Shown: in pieces, positions 53,352 through 63,521 of the stretch | Numbering within the stretch: position 1 is the first letter of the stretch | How the letters are laid out: every line of letters begins with the position of its first letter | Assembly: GCA_947440575.1 (NCBI GenBank) | Contig: CANETF010000005.1 | Span: forward strand, 1-64,000 | Length of the DNA stretch: 64,000 nt | Direction of reading: 5' to 3' | Source: Verrucomicrobiaceae bacterium | GTDB taxonomy: Bacteria > Verrucomicrobiota > Verrucomicrobiia > Verrucomicrobiales > Verrucomicrobiaceae | Translations under genes and position numbers: made by a program | The notes under the pieces: model-generated | Seen by the model: only the letters and a program-made list of their open reading frames with translations | Told to the model about the DNA's origin: nothing | The model's database searches: none

Positions 53352-55328
53352 TCAAATCACCCGATCATTTCCGCCATCCACCGGAATCTGCGCCCCCGTC
53401 ACCTTCGAGAACAACGGCGACGCCATCGCCGCCACCATGTTCCCAATGTCCTTGGACTTGATCTCCACCTTCATCAAATTCTTCGTCTTATACTCCTCCA
53501 CCGTCATCCCATAACGAACCGCGCTCCGCTCTAACGCCTCCGGCGTCCACAGCTTCGTATCAAACACTGCATCCGGATGCACGATATTCACCCGCACCTT
53601 GCTCGGCGCTAACTCAAGCGATGCCACCCGACACAACTGCGTCAACGCCGCCTTGCTGCACGAATAAGCCGCCGCCCCCGGCCCCGGCGCCTTGAAATTC
53701 CGGCTCCCCACAAAAATGATGCTCGCATCCACACCCTTCTTCACAAACGGCACCGTCTTGTTCATCAACTTCTGATGACTCGTCAAATTGATCAAAATCG
53801 TCCGATCCCAATCATTCTGCGTCATTTCCCCAAGAAACTCATTCTTCGGAAAAATCCCCGCATTGCTTACCACAATGTCGATTCCCCCAAAGCCCCGCAC
53901 CACCGCGTCAATCGCTGCCTGCACCGGCTCATCCTCCGTCAAATTCACCACCATCCCGATCCCCCCGATCTTCTGCATGATCTCCGGAATCTCCTTGTCG
54001 ATGTCCAGCCCGATCACTTGCGCCCCCTGTTCCGCCAAACTCTCCGCGATCGCAAACCCGATCCCAGCCGCGCACCCCGTCACCAGCGCCACCTTGCCCT
54101 CATGAACCTTCCTCGCTGGACCCTTCCGCAACTTCGCCTGCTCCAACTCCCAGTACTCAATCTCAAAAATGTCCTTCTCCGGCAGCGGCTCCCATCCTCC
54201 CACCGCCTCACCCAAACTCACCGTCCGCAGCGTGTGCGCCGCAATGTCCGCCACAATCCCCGCCTCCTTCACATTCGCCCCAAAACTCACCACGCCCTTC
54301 CCCGGCCAAATCACAAACCGCGGTGACGGATCCAGCATCGTCTCGCCCTTTTGATGCCTCTCAAAATACGCCCGATAAGCCTCCGCATACGCCGCCAGCG
54401 ACCCCTCAAGATCATCTCCCGCCAAATAGCCCGGTGCCCGCTTCGTCCGAATGCTGTGGTCCGGTGTCAAAGGTCCCCGCGTCCCAAATTCCGCCACTCC
54501 CGCCGCCAGCGAGTATCCCACCGCCTCCGGACTCGCGTCCAGCTTCGCAATCACCGGCACCCCCCGCAGCCTCGAAACCGCCTGCCGCAACGCCGCCAAC
54601 CCCGCCAGATCCTCCACCGCCGCACCAGTCGGCGCGCTCCACCCACCCGCCTTCGACGCCAGATACGTCTCCGCCATCGTCACCATCTCAATATGCAGCT
54701 CATAGCTCCGTCGCGCGTCATCATCAAAAGTGAACAGCCCGTGCTTCAGCAGCACCATCCCCTCGATCCCCTCCGCCTTCAAATCGCGACCCTTGATGAT
54801 CTCATAAATCGTCCGCGCCAGGATGAACCCAGGCATCACATACGGCACCACGATCACCCGATCCCCAAAACACTCCTTCACCCGAGCCTCCCCATCCGCG
54901 TTGCACGTCAGCGCCGCAATGGCATTCGCGTGACTGTGATCCACAAATCGAAACGGCAGCACCGCATGCAAAATCGCCTCAATGCTCGCCGCCGGCGCAT
55001 CCGGATTCGTCATCGCCGCCCGCTGCTGCGTCACCATGTCCGCATCCGTCATCGACTCCAACTCCGCCATCTTCAACAGCGCGCTCATCCGCACCGGTGC
55101 AAACCCCGCCCGCTCAATCGTCGCCAAATCCCAGCCCGACCCCTTCACATGGCACAGCGCCACCTCATCCCCGAAAAAGTCCTTCTCCACCGTCTTCACC
55201 GACGTGTTTCCACCCCCGTGCAGCACCAAAGCAGGGTTCCGCCCCAACAAACGAGACGTGTAAACACGCTGTCCCAGCGGGTCGGTTCCAAACGTGGCGG
55301 CTTCCTGATCGTTCCAAAGTGATTCCAT
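53352..55328 (-). CDS. Bifunctional class II aldolase / short-chain dehydrogenase
   Basis: This 658-residue protein has an N-terminal class II aldolase/adducin domain (about 25-380). ALVLHGGGNTSVK carries the substrate loop, and the zinc-site histidines lie in the DHSHANAIAALT region near 130. The C-terminal SDR domain (about 410-658) has VTGCAAGIGFAIAE (TGxxxGIG), NAGIFPKNEF and YSCSKAALTQ (YxxxK). This fusion is known in L-rhamnose/L-fucose-type catabolism (RhaD/lactaldehyde-type dehydrogenase). In bacteria it typically converts rhamnulose phosphate and lactaldehyde. No rha kinase or isomerase is adjacent. The high-C coding strand bias is strong. Confidence 0.93.
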   Translation of the reverse strand: MESLWNDQEAATFGTDPLGQRVYTSRLLGRNPALVLHGGGNTSVKTVEKDFFGDEVALCHVKGSGWDLATIERAGFAPVRMSALLKMAELESMTDADMVTQQRAAMTNPDAPAASIEAILHAVLPFRFVDHSHANAIAALTCNADGEARVKECFGDRVIVVPYVMPGFILARTIYEIIKGRDLKAEGIEGMVLLKHGLFTFDDDARRSYELHIEMVTMAETYLASKAGGWSAPTGAAVEDLAGLAALRQAVSRLRGVPVIAKLDASPEAVGYSLAAGVAEFGTRGPLTPDHSIRTKRAPGYLAGDDLEGSLAAYAEAYRAYFERHQKGETMLDPSPRFVIWPGKGVVSFGANVKEAGIVADIAAHTLRTVSLGEAVGGWEPLPEKDIFEIEYWELEQAKLRKGPARKVHEGKVALVTGCAAGIGFAIAESLAEQGAQVIGLDIDKEIPEIMQKIGGIGMVVNLTEDEPVQAAIDAVVRGFGGIDIVVSNAGIFPKNEFLGEMTQNDWDRTILINLTSHQKLMNKTVPFVKKGVDASIIFVGSRNFKAPGPGAAAYSCSKAALTQLCRVASLELAPSKVRVNIVHPDAVFDTKLWTPEALERSAVRYGMTVEEYKTKNLMKVEIKSKDIGNMVAAMASPLFSKVTGAQIPVDGGNDRVI

Positions 55329-55670
55329 GACGCCCCTCAGTTAAAGCGGACGCCCCTCTGCGCAACTGTTTCGTTCACTCACCTGATCCAGAAAGCCTGA
55401 CTTTTATCCTCACGAGATTACCTCAAAACTTCGCAAAAGGCCCGGCCCCTCCCCAATCTTCTGCAGCCCTACTCATGCCAAAACACTCACATTGCCTCAA
55501 TTGAACCTTTTTCAACCATGATCGAACCGTCTACCTTTATCAGGCCCTGTTCCGGTCCCCAAACTCGGAGTCTCTTATCCCTCAGATCTCGTAACGTCCT
55601 CGCCTAGCCTTCTTCGCTTGCCAGATTCAAAACCTTGCTACAACTCTTTTTTGCGACACTCTGACCCTCA
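55329..55670. other. Intergenic stretch between divergent genes
   Basis: This 342-bp interval separates the start of the aldolase/dehydrogenase (minus) from the O-antigen ligase (plus). It is expected to hold both promoters, but no convincing -35/-10 pair, operator palindrome or small gene was identified by eye. Confidence 0.55.
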
Positions 55671-57005
55671 ATGAGCCATGCATCGATCTTAACGTCTTCG
55701 TTCAATCGCATCTCGTCGGTCTGTTTCTCCTCTCGTTCTCCGCCCGGCGGCCTAATCCGGCAGGTCGCCGTCGGCGGCTTCATCGTTGGTCATGCGTGCC
55801 TCCCCAATCATTGGTTCCACCTGGGTTGGCTTCTCCTTGCCGGACTATTCGCCTCGTTCGCGTCCCACGCGCCATCCAGTGGATCCCGCTCCTCTCCGGA
55901 CCCTGGCGTCGTTCTAACGTCAGCCTTCCTTCTCTGGATGACTCTGCGTTCTTGCTGGCACGGTTTTAACCTGCCTGATGAAGCTTACCTTGGCCTGTTC
56001 GGCGCTGGTCTGCTCGCTCTATTTTGCAGCCTCCTCTGGCGTCCGTCTGCCTTTGATTCCTCCGTCCGGCAAATCGGACTCCTTCTTGGGCTGGCCTCTT
56101 CTGTTGCCGTCCTGGTCAGCCTGTATGCCGCCTCCCACCGGTCCTCGTTGCTCTTTCCGGATCAACGCCTCCACAATCTCCTGGTCCACGGCGGACTTAA
56201 CCCCGTCTGCACCGGCTTGATCTTTGGCTTCGCGGCCACCTGGTTGGGGACACTAGTCGATCGCTCGTCTCCCCCCACCATACGATACGGAATCTACGCC
56301 CAAATCATCCTGCTCTACCATGCTACCTTCCTCTCCGGTAGCCGAGGCGCTGTTCTCGCCTCCACCTGCGCTTTGGTTGCCCTCCTCGCCGCAAAAGGCT
56401 GGCGTAAAGGCTTTGTTCCACCCTTTGCCTTCCTCGCCATATCGGCCCTTCACCTCCTTTGGCCACTGTTCCTTTTCGAAGCCGACTCCGTCAGTCCTCC
56501 CCAAGGTCATTCGACGTCTCTTCCCGTTCCCATCGCTGCAGCCTTGGAACGTGGCGATAGCGGCCGATTCGACATCTACCGCGCAGGCTGGCTCGCTATG
56601 GACAACCTCTGGCTCGGAACTGGGCAGTGGGGAGTCCGTTCACTTTGGCAAAGCCATCTCCACCAATCTCCCGATGATATGATGACCCATCTTCACAGCG
56701 CCTTCTTCGCCACATTCGTGCACGGCGGCATCATCGGGGTTGGCCTTCTCCTTGCGTTGGCCTCGTTGGGCTTCCGCCGCGCTTGGTCGCTCGCCGTCAA
56801 AGGCGATGCAACTTGGTTCGTCCTCTTCTCATTCGGCTGCGCAGGACTCTTGTTCGACGGGGAATCCCTCGCTTCCCTGACCACCGCCCCTCGTTTCGAA
56901 GGCCTTCTCTTTTGGACGCCTCTCATCATCGCCCTCTCCAAGGAGTCAAAAACTTCCTCCCCACCCTCACTTGCCGCCACCGTTCCTATCGCTTCCCAAA
57001 TGTGA
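55671..57005 (+). CDS. O-antigen ligase/polymerase-like membrane protein (Wzy_C family)
   Basis: This 444-residue protein has about ten membrane segments. Family features are LSGSRGAVLASTCALVALL near 223-241, GRFDIYRAGWLAMDNLWLGTGQ near 300-320, and HLHSAFFATFVHGGIIGVGLL near 340-360. The conserved Arg and His lie in the loops before the Wzy_C region. Such proteins ligate O-antigen to lipid A-core or polymerise repeat units. The next gene encodes a GT39/ArnT-like transferase, so the pair points to envelope glycan or lipid A decoration. Confidence 0.88.
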   Translation: MSHASILTSSFNRISSVCFSSRSPPGGLIRQVAVGGFIVGHACLPNHWFHLGWLLLAGLFASFASHAPSSGSRSSPDPGVVLTSAFLLWMTLRSCWHGFNLPDEAYLGLFGAGLLALFCSLLWRPSAFDSSVRQIGLLLGLASSVAVLVSLYAASHRSSLLFPDQRLHNLLVHGGLNPVCTGLIFGFAATWLGTLVDRSSPPTIRYGIYAQIILLYHATFLSGSRGAVLASTCALVALLAAKGWRKGFVPPFAFLAISALHLLWPLFLFEADSVSPPQGHSTSLPVPIAAALERGDSGRFDIYRAGWLAMDNLWLGTGQWGVRSLWQSHLHQSPDDMMTHLHSAFFATFVHGGIIGVGLLLALASLGFRRAWSLAVKGDATWFVLFSFGCAGLLFDGESLASLTTAPRFEGLLFWTPLIIALSKESKTSSPPSLAATVPIASQM

Positions 57006-57061
57006 CAGCTTCGTGATTTGCCCATCAGTGGGAGAGCCTCGTTGTTCCGCGTCCCACGTTC

Positions 57062-58804
57062 ATGGCTTCCAGCCTTCATTTTCTCAATCGCCTAGTCGCT
57101 CTGTTTGCTCAGCATCCCTCAGTTGCTCTGCTACTTTTTACCGCGCTTCTCTACCTCCCTGGATCCCCGGTCATCCCGTTGATGGATCGTGACGAACCTC
57201 GCTTCGCACGCGCTACGGCCGAAATGATGAATCGTTCCGAACTCGTGGTCCCATACTTTAACAACGAATACCGATTCGACAAACCACCTCTGACCTATTG
57301 GTGGATGCAAATCCACTATCGCTTGTTCGGCACTAACGAACTCGCCGCCCGCCTCCATTCGATTGTTGCCGTTTATCTCACCTCCTGGATCGTCTTCGCC
57401 ATGGGCAGGCAACTGGCGGGTTTATCCGCAGCCTGGTTCGCCTCTCTCGCCTGGCTCACTAGCTTGCAAGTTCTTGTCCACGGCCGCTTGTGTGTCGCCG
57501 ACATGCCAATGGTCCTCGCTGTGACTCTCGCAAACGGATCCTTGCTTTGGCTGCTGGTTGACACAGGCACTGAACGCTCAAAAAATGCCGACCGTCGGGC
57601 AGTCTGGGCTCTCTGGACAAGCTTGGGCCTGGGCTTTCTTGCCAAAGGTCCCATCGCCCTACTCGTCCCCTTCACCACTTGCGCACTCCTTCGATCGGTT
57701 TTCTGGCGTAAACCCCTCCCGTGGAGCAGGCTGAAACCGCTATTGGGATCCCTCGGCATGTTGGCCATCATCGCCGCTTGGGGGATCCCTGCTCTGGTCT
57801 CCACCCGGGGCGCATTCTGGAACGTCGGCATGGGCGAACACATCGTCGAACGGGGCACCGCCGTCTTCAACGGACGCAAATTCATCCCCTTCTACTACTT
57901 CGCCACGGCGTTTCTCAGCCTCTTTCCTTGGATCGCTTTCATCCGTCCAATGTTCCGCTTCGTCCGCCAAAATCCTTCCCCTCAGATCGCCTTCCTTGTC
58001 TCGTGGACCCTGGCCCCTCACCTCATTTTCTTTTTCTACGCCACTCAGTTGCCTCATTACGTCATGCCGGCCTTCCCCCCATTCGCCCTGCTCTTCGGCC
58101 TGACCCTTCACCATGCACAAGTCTCGAACCAGCCCGTTTCTGCCCGCGGCGTTTGGCTCCTGGCCGGCGCTTTCGTTGCACTTCCGCTCGCAATGCTGCT
58201 CGGTTTGACTCTCATCCATGATCTTCTGCCAGACCAACTCATCGCCCTGCTCGTTTCCGTTAGCCTCCTCTTATTACTAGTGTTCACCGGTGGTGCACTG
58301 CTCGCCCTCCTCTGGCCGAAACAACATCGCTTCCGCATACCCCTCTCACTTTTGTGGCTCGCCCTTTTTGGCTGCCAATTGCACCACACTTCCAGCATAC
58401 TTCGCTCCACCAGCATCAGCATCCAAGTATCGCAGTTCCTTGGCTCTAACTTCAACGACCAATCCAAACTCTTGGCATGGCAGTTCGCCGAACCCAGTCT
58501 CGTGCACTACGCCGCCCACCCATGGAAAATGTCAGGAGGCTCCGTCGAGAAATTCCAGCGCTCTCTCAATCAAAAGCACCTCGCCGGAGCCGTGCTTCTG
58601 AGACGCGAATGGACTCTCTCAGGCGCTTGGCGCCACTGGTTGGCCAAAGGCACCCTTCGAAATGCATTCCCGGATTCCGACTACTCTTCCGTTCTCGATG
58701 ACTCGGTCTCCGCGTCTCCTAAGTGGCGCGCCCATACCATACAGGGTTTCAACGCGGCGCGGTCGAGTTGGGCTGAAGTCATCGTCCTAAAGCCATTCCA
58801 GTGA
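57062..58804 (+). CDS. Glycosyltransferase family 39 / ArnT-like integral membrane transferase
   Basis: This 580-residue protein has about twelve membrane segments. PVIPLMDRDEPRFARATAEMM (about 37-58) contains the DRDEPR motif with the acidic residues typical of ArnT/PMT-type catalysis. YRFDKPPLTYWWMQ follows as expected. These enzymes use polyprenyl-phosphate sugars. It starts 56 bp after the O-antigen ligase in the same direction and overlaps the convergent PAP2 gene by 26 bp. The identity of the sugar donor is not visible. Alternative: protein mannosyltransferase-like enzyme. Confidence 0.9.
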   Translation: MASSLHFLNRLVALFAQHPSVALLLFTALLYLPGSPVIPLMDRDEPRFARATAEMMNRSELVVPYFNNEYRFDKPPLTYWWMQIHYRLFGTNELAARLHSIVAVYLTSWIVFAMGRQLAGLSAAWFASLAWLTSLQVLVHGRLCVADMPMVLAVTLANGSLLWLLVDTGTERSKNADRRAVWALWTSLGLGFLAKGPIALLVPFTTCALLRSVFWRKPLPWSRLKPLLGSLGMLAIIAAWGIPALVSTRGAFWNVGMGEHIVERGTAVFNGRKFIPFYYFATAFLSLFPWIAFIRPMFRFVRQNPSPQIAFLVSWTLAPHLIFFFYATQLPHYVMPAFPPFALLFGLTLHHAQVSNQPVSARGVWLLAGAFVALPLAMLLGLTLIHDLLPDQLIALLVSVSLLLLLVFTGGALLALLWPKQHRFRIPLSLLWLALFGCQLHHTSSILRSTSISIQVSQFLGSNFNDQSKLLAWQFAEPSLVHYAAHPWKMSGGSVEKFQRSLNQKHLAGAVLLRREWTLSGAWRHWLAKGTLRNAFPDSDYSSVLDDSVSASPKWRAHTIQGFNAARSSWAEVIVLKPFQ

Positions 58805-59537
58805 CTGCTTCCCTTCGCAGGCGCCTGGCGGCACAGCCCAGCGGAATCCCAATCAAACTCGCAATAAGGATAGACGCCAGCACATCCGTCGGATGATGCT
58901 TGTTGTTGTAAAGCCGCGACCACGCAATACCTCCTGCCACCATCACCAATGGCACCCCCAGCGGCGGCGCGGCAACTGCCACCGGAATCGCCGCTCCAAA
59001 AGAAGTTGCCGTGTGACCGCTCGGAAATGAGTGCTTCTGCGACTTGATCGTGGGCCCATGAAACCCCTGCTCATAGCTCCTGCTGTCAGGTCGCGCGCGC
59101 CCTGCCGTCACCCGCAAAACATTCGCCGTTCCTCCCACCAAGCAGGCGCCCGCGATGGAAACAATCATCACCAGATGCAAATATGCTGATCGCCGGACAA
59201 GCGATAGCAACCCAATCACGCATCCCACCGCAACGTTGTACCCCATGAAATCACCCCATGAACTCAAAAATCTGGCCACTTCCTTCAACGTCTCCCTGCT
59301 CACCCCTAACCCGGCGCCCTCTCGCACGGTCCGAAGCCATGGCCCGTCAAAGGGTGATAATCCCCAAACACCCAATCCTATCCCCAGCAACGCCAGCACC
59401 AGTATCTTCTTCTTGTTCTCAAGAAAAATGAAACCGGCCGTCCCGAGGAGTTTCACAAGCAACCCAAAGTGATGTCGCACAACATGCCATGACGGCCTGC
59501 TCAAAGACGTCCAGCGGGGAAAAAAATCCGTGCTCAT
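58779..59537 (-). CDS. PAP2-family membrane phosphatase
   Basis: This 252-residue protein has about six membrane segments and the three PAP2 motifs. The first is VTAGRARPDSR (KxxxxxxRP form, but Arg replaces the first Lys). The second is PSGHTATSFG and the third is SRLYNNKHHPTDVLAS (SRxxxxxHxxxD). It dephosphorylates lipid phosphates such as undecaprenyl pyrophosphate or phosphatidic acid. The Arg for Lys change is conservative. It is convergent with the GT39 gene (26 bp overlap) and divergent from the beta-CASP gene (204 bp between starts). Confidence 0.9.
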   Translation of the reverse strand: MSTDFFPRWTSLSRPSWHVVRHHFGLLVKLLGTAGFIFLENKKKILVLALLGIGLGVWGLSPFDGPWLRTVREGAGLGVSRETLKEVARFLSSWGDFMGYNVAVGCVIGLLSLVRRSAYLHLVMIVSIAGACLVGGTANVLRVTAGRARPDSRSYEQGFHGPTIKSQKHSFPSGHTATSFGAAIPVAVAAPPLGVPLVMVAGGIAWSRLYNNKHHPTDVLASILIASLIGIPLGCAARRLRREAVTGMALGR

Positions 59538-59741
59538 GTGTGCACGTTTAGACAGGCTGCATATTCCCTTCTATTCTTTGATTGCAACAAGGTTGACACC
59601 GCCCGACTCCACCAACTTCGTCACACGGAAGACTCGCGTCCCGACCTGCAAACTTGGCACATTCCGCAAAACCCTTTCCCTTTCACTCCCACAAAACTTC
59701 CGCCTTCCCTTTCCGTCCCCAGCCCCCTATCCTTTTCCTTG

Positions 59742-61142
59742 ATGAAAATCAAATTCTGCGGTGCCGCCGGCACCACCACCGGTTCTCAACACCTCCTCGA
59801 AATCAACGGCCAGCGCATCCTCCTCGACTGCGGCCTCTTCCAGGGCCGCCGCGCCGAGGCCATGGAACGCAATCGCTCCTTCCCCTTCGACCCCAAACAA
59901 ATCGACTGCGTCGTCCTCTCCCACGCCCACATCGACCACAGCGGCAACCTCCCCCAACTCCGCCACAACGGCTTCAACGGTAACATCTACGCCACCCCCG
60001 CCACCCGCGACCTCTGCAGCATCATGCTCCCCGACGCCGCCCACATCCATGAAATGGACATCAAGTGGCTCAATAAACACCGCAAACGCGACGACCAGGA
60101 GCTCCTCACCCCCGGCTACTCCCTCGCTGACGCCGAAAACGTCCTCCGCCAGTTCGTCACCGTCAGCTACCACCGCCCCCTCCCCATCGCCAAAGGCGTC
60201 ACTCTCACATTCATCGATGCCGGCCACATCCTCGGCTCCGCCCAGGTCGTCCTCGACATCGATGACTTCGCCGGCAAAAAAAACTTCCGCCTCCTGTTCA
60301 CCGGCGATATCGGCCGCCCCGGCAACGACCTCCTCGACCCCGCCGAAGGCTGCGAAAACGTCGACTACATGATCATGGAGTCCACCTACGGCGGCCGCAA
60401 ACACGAAGACGCCGCCCACACCTCCGACCACATCTGCGAAATCATCAACCGCGTCCGCCGCCGTGGCGCACGGATCATCATCCCCTCCTTCGCCGTCGAA
60501 CGCACCCAGCAGCTCCTCTTCAAACTCGACCAACTCGTCCACGAAGGCTGCATCAAACCCATCCCCACCTACGTCGACAGCCCCCTCGCCGTCCGCGCCA
60601 CCGAAATCTTCCGCCTCCACCTCGAAGACCTCCGCGAGGACGTCCGCAACGCCGTCTTCATGCGCGACGACCCCTTTGGCTTCGAAGGCCTCCGCCTCGT
60701 CCGCAGCGTCGACGAATCCAAAGCCCTCAACACCCTCAAAGGCTCCGCCATCATCATCTCCGCCTCCGGCATGGCCGAGTCCGGCCGCATCCTCCACCAC
60801 CTCCGGAACAATGTCTCCAACCACAAAAATATGATCCTGTTTGTCGGCTACTGCGCCGAAAACACCCTCGGCTGGAAACTCCGCGAAGGCCACAAACACG
60901 TCTCCATCCTCGGCGACGAATTCAAGGTCAATGCCGAAATCGAAACCCTCGACTCCTTCTCCGGTCACGCCGACCACGACGAACTCCTCGCCTACTACGA
61001 CACCATCAAAGGCTCCAAAAAACACGTCTTCCTCGTCCACGGCGAACTCAGCCGCAGCAAAATCTTCCAGGAAGCCCTCCAGCTCCACGACCCCAAAACC
61101 AAAGTCCAAATCCCCGAACGCCTCGACGTCATCGACCTCTAG
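59742..61142 (+). CDS. Beta-CASP metallo-beta-lactamase-fold RNase
   Basis: This 466-residue protein uses ATG 59742; the frame is open upstream but that part is not conserved. MBL motifs are SHAHIDHSGNLPQL (about 60), DAGHILGS and FTGDIG, and the linker E in MESTYGG. The beta-CASP domain and RMMBL end (SFSGHADHDELLAYYD, HVFLVHGE) follow. Known relatives process or degrade RNA (RNase J-like or CPSF-like). The GC content is very high with extreme third-position C, which produces long spurious frames on the opposite strand. Confidence 0.93.
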   Translation: MKIKFCGAAGTTTGSQHLLEINGQRILLDCGLFQGRRAEAMERNRSFPFDPKQIDCVVLSHAHIDHSGNLPQLRHNGFNGNIYATPATRDLCSIMLPDAAHIHEMDIKWLNKHRKRDDQELLTPGYSLADAENVLRQFVTVSYHRPLPIAKGVTLTFIDAGHILGSAQVVLDIDDFAGKKNFRLLFTGDIGRPGNDLLDPAEGCENVDYMIMESTYGGRKHEDAAHTSDHICEIINRVRRRGARIIIPSFAVERTQQLLFKLDQLVHEGCIKPIPTYVDSPLAVRATEIFRLHLEDLREDVRNAVFMRDDPFGFEGLRLVRSVDESKALNTLKGSAIIISASGMAESGRILHHLRNNVSNHKNMILFVGYCAENTLGWKLREGHKHVSILGDEFKVNAEIETLDSFSGHADHDELLAYYDTIKGSKKHVFLVHGELSRSKIFQEALQLHDPKTKVQIPERLDVIDL

Positions 61143-61214
61143 AGCCCTATCCAGACCGGCAAAGCAAAGGTTGACGCCTTCCCCTCCTCGCCGAAACTGC
61201 CAGCCCTCATCTTT

Positions 61215-61898
<684 letters not shown>

Positions 61899-61911
61899 AC
61901 CGCAAACAGCG

Positions 61912-61943
61912 AACCGAGAACCGAGAACCGAGAACCGAGAACA
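61912..61943. repeat. Heptanucleotide tandem repeat (GAACCGA, about 4.6 copies) upstream of pheA
   Basis: Four perfect 7-bp units and a partial fifth lie between scpB and the pheA ATG at 61951. The repeat fills the ribosome-binding region and no Shine-Dalgarno is visible there. Seven is not a multiple of three, but the repeat is outside the coding frame. Copy-number change would alter spacing or mRNA structure. Confidence 0.9.
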
Positions 61944-61950
61944 AAAAAGC

Positions 61951-63039
61951 ATGTCCCTGGACGAAACCCGCGCGAAAATCGACGCCGTTGACCAGCAGCT
62001 CATCCAGCTGCTCAACGAGCGCGCCGCCCTCGTCCACATCATCGGCACCATCAAAAAACAGGACGGCCTCGACGTCTACGTCCCCGGTCGCGAAGAGCAG
62101 CTCCTCCGCAAGCTCGCCTCCCTGAACGCCGCCCAAAACGGCCTCCTCACCGAAAAAGCCATCCGCTCCATCTACCGCGAAATCATGAGTGCCGCTCTCG
62201 CCCTCGAGACCAGCATGAAAATCGCCTACCTCGGACCCGCCGGCTCCTGGACCCATCAGGTCGCCATCAACAAATTCGGCAACAGCGTCGAATACGTCGC
62301 CGAAGCCAGCACCGAAGGCGTCTTCGACTGCGTCGCCTCCAGCGAGGTCGACTACGGCGTCCTCCCCATCGAGCACTCCACCGAAGGCGCCGTCCACCAC
62401 ACCCTCGACCGCCTCGTCGACTCCGACCTCCAAATCTACGCCGAAATCCTCTGGCGCGCCGAGACCGTCGTCATGGCCCAGTCCAAAGACGTCATCATCG
62501 ACTCCATCCACGGTCACCCCCAGGTCCTCGCCCAGTGCCGCCCCTGGCTCGCCGAACGCTTCCCGGACGCCCAGCTCGTCGAGTGCCCCACCTCCAGCAC
62601 CGCCGCCACCATCGCCTCGAATTCCCCCTCCCACGCCGCCATCGGCACCCCCCTCAGCGCCGAATTGCACAGCCTCCGCGTCATCGCCACCTCCCCCAGC
62701 CGCCACACCACCCAGGCCCGCTTCATCGTCCTCGGCACCCGCTCCGGCGCCCCCTCCGGCCAGGACAACTCCATGCTCCTCGTCCACGCCCGCGACCGCG
62801 TCGGCGCCCTGTTGGAGATCCTCCAAATCTTCGCCTCCCACTCCGTCAACGTCCGCCAAATCGAAAACCGCCCCGTCCCCAACGACGCCTCCGGCACCCA
62901 GGCCCGCTTCTTCCTCGAAATCAGCGGCCACCTCCAGGACCCCGCCATCGCCGCCGCCATCGCCCAGTTGCAATCCCTCGGCAACACCATCAAACCCCTC
63001 GGCAGCTACCCCGCCCCCTCCTGGATCGAAGAACGTTAG
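61951..63039 (+). CDS. pheA: Chorismate mutase / prephenate dehydratase (P-protein)
   Basis: This 362-residue fusion makes phenylpyruvate for phenylalanine synthesis. Residues 1-90 are an AroQ-type mutase ([29 protein letters not shown]). Residues about 90-275 are the dehydratase and about 280-355 an ACT domain. Residues expected to be catalytic differ from the usual dehydratase. PIEN is PIEH (H142) and the TRF triplet is ARF (A256-R257-F258), so the Thr equivalent to E. coli T278 is Ala. The ACT ESRP motif is ENRP (305-308). The mutase half looks normal. The dehydratase may have altered activity. Confidence 0.93.
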   Translation: MSLDETRAKIDAVDQQLIQLLNERAALVHIIGTIKKQDGLDVYVPGREEQLLRKLASLNAAQNGLLTEKAIRSIYREIMSAALALETSMKIAYLGPAGSWTHQVAINKFGNSVEYVAEASTEGVFDCVASSEVDYGVLPIEHSTEGAVHHTLDRLVDSDLQIYAEILWRAETVVMAQSKDVIIDSIHGHPQVLAQCRPWLAERFPDAQLVECPTSSTAATIASNSPSHAAIGTPLSAELHSLRVIATSPSRHTTQARFIVLGTRSGAPSGQDNSMLLVHARDRVGALLEILQIFASHSVNVRQIENRPVPNDASGTQARFFLEISGHLQDPAIAAAIAQLQSLGNTIKPLGSYPAPSWIEER

Positions 63040-63052
63040 ACGCACCACCCCC

Positions 63053-63457
63053 ATGGCCGCCCTCGAACTCGATCCAGCCCTCGAAAAGCGCCTCAAAAAA
63101 CTCGGTATCCGCGACGAGGACCTCACCGAGTCCTTCATCCGCGGCACCGGCCCCGGCGGCCAAAAAATCAACAAAACCGCCTCCACCGTCGTCCTCCGCC
63201 ACACCCCCACCGGCACCGAAGTCCGCTGCCAGCGCGAACGCTCCCAGTCCGCCAACCGCTATTGGGCCCGTGCCGAACTCTGCGACCAACTCGAAGCCGC
63301 CCGCCGCGCCGCCCGACTCGAAGAACAAAACGAACGCGAAAAAAAGCGCCGCCAGTCCCGCCCCCGTCCCAAAGGCCTCCAGGAAAAAATCCTCAAAACC
63401 AAACACAAACGCTCCGAAGTCAAAAAATCCCGAGGCCGCATCCGTTCCAACGATTGA
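63053..63457 (+). CDS. ArfB-like peptide chain release factor homologue (GGQ domain only)
   Basis: This 134-residue protein has a single release-factor catalytic domain. [21 protein letters not shown] carries the GGQ motif near residues 33-35, in the form used by YaeJ/ArfB-type peptidyl-tRNA hydrolases. A basic, Lys/Arg-rich tail (about 85-134) is expected to enter the empty mRNA channel of stalled ribosomes. No stop-codon recognition domain is present. The length matches ArfB (about 140). It starts 13 bp after pheA, probably co-transcribed. Alternative: a PrfH-like or mitochondrial-type relative. Confidence 0.92.
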   Translation: MAALELDPALEKRLKKLGIRDEDLTESFIRGTGPGGQKINKTASTVVLRHTPTGTEVRCQRERSQSANRYWARAELCDQLEAARRAARLEEQNEREKKRRQSRPRPKGLQEKILKTKHKRSEVKKSRGRIRSND

Positions 63458-63485
63458 TCTCCCCAACTCCCCGCGTTCTCTCCCC

Positions 63486-63514
63486 AATCCGCATTCCCAA
63501 ATCCGCAATCCGCA
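63486..63514. repeat. Three AATCCGCA copies just upstream of the next start codon
   Basis: AATCCGCA occurs at 63486-63493, 63500-63507 and 63507-63514 (the last two sharing one base), 8 bases before the ATG at 63522. The setting resembles the heptamer repeat before pheA. The first two copies are separated by TTCCCA. Confidence 0.8.
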
Positions 63515-63521
63515 ATTCCCC

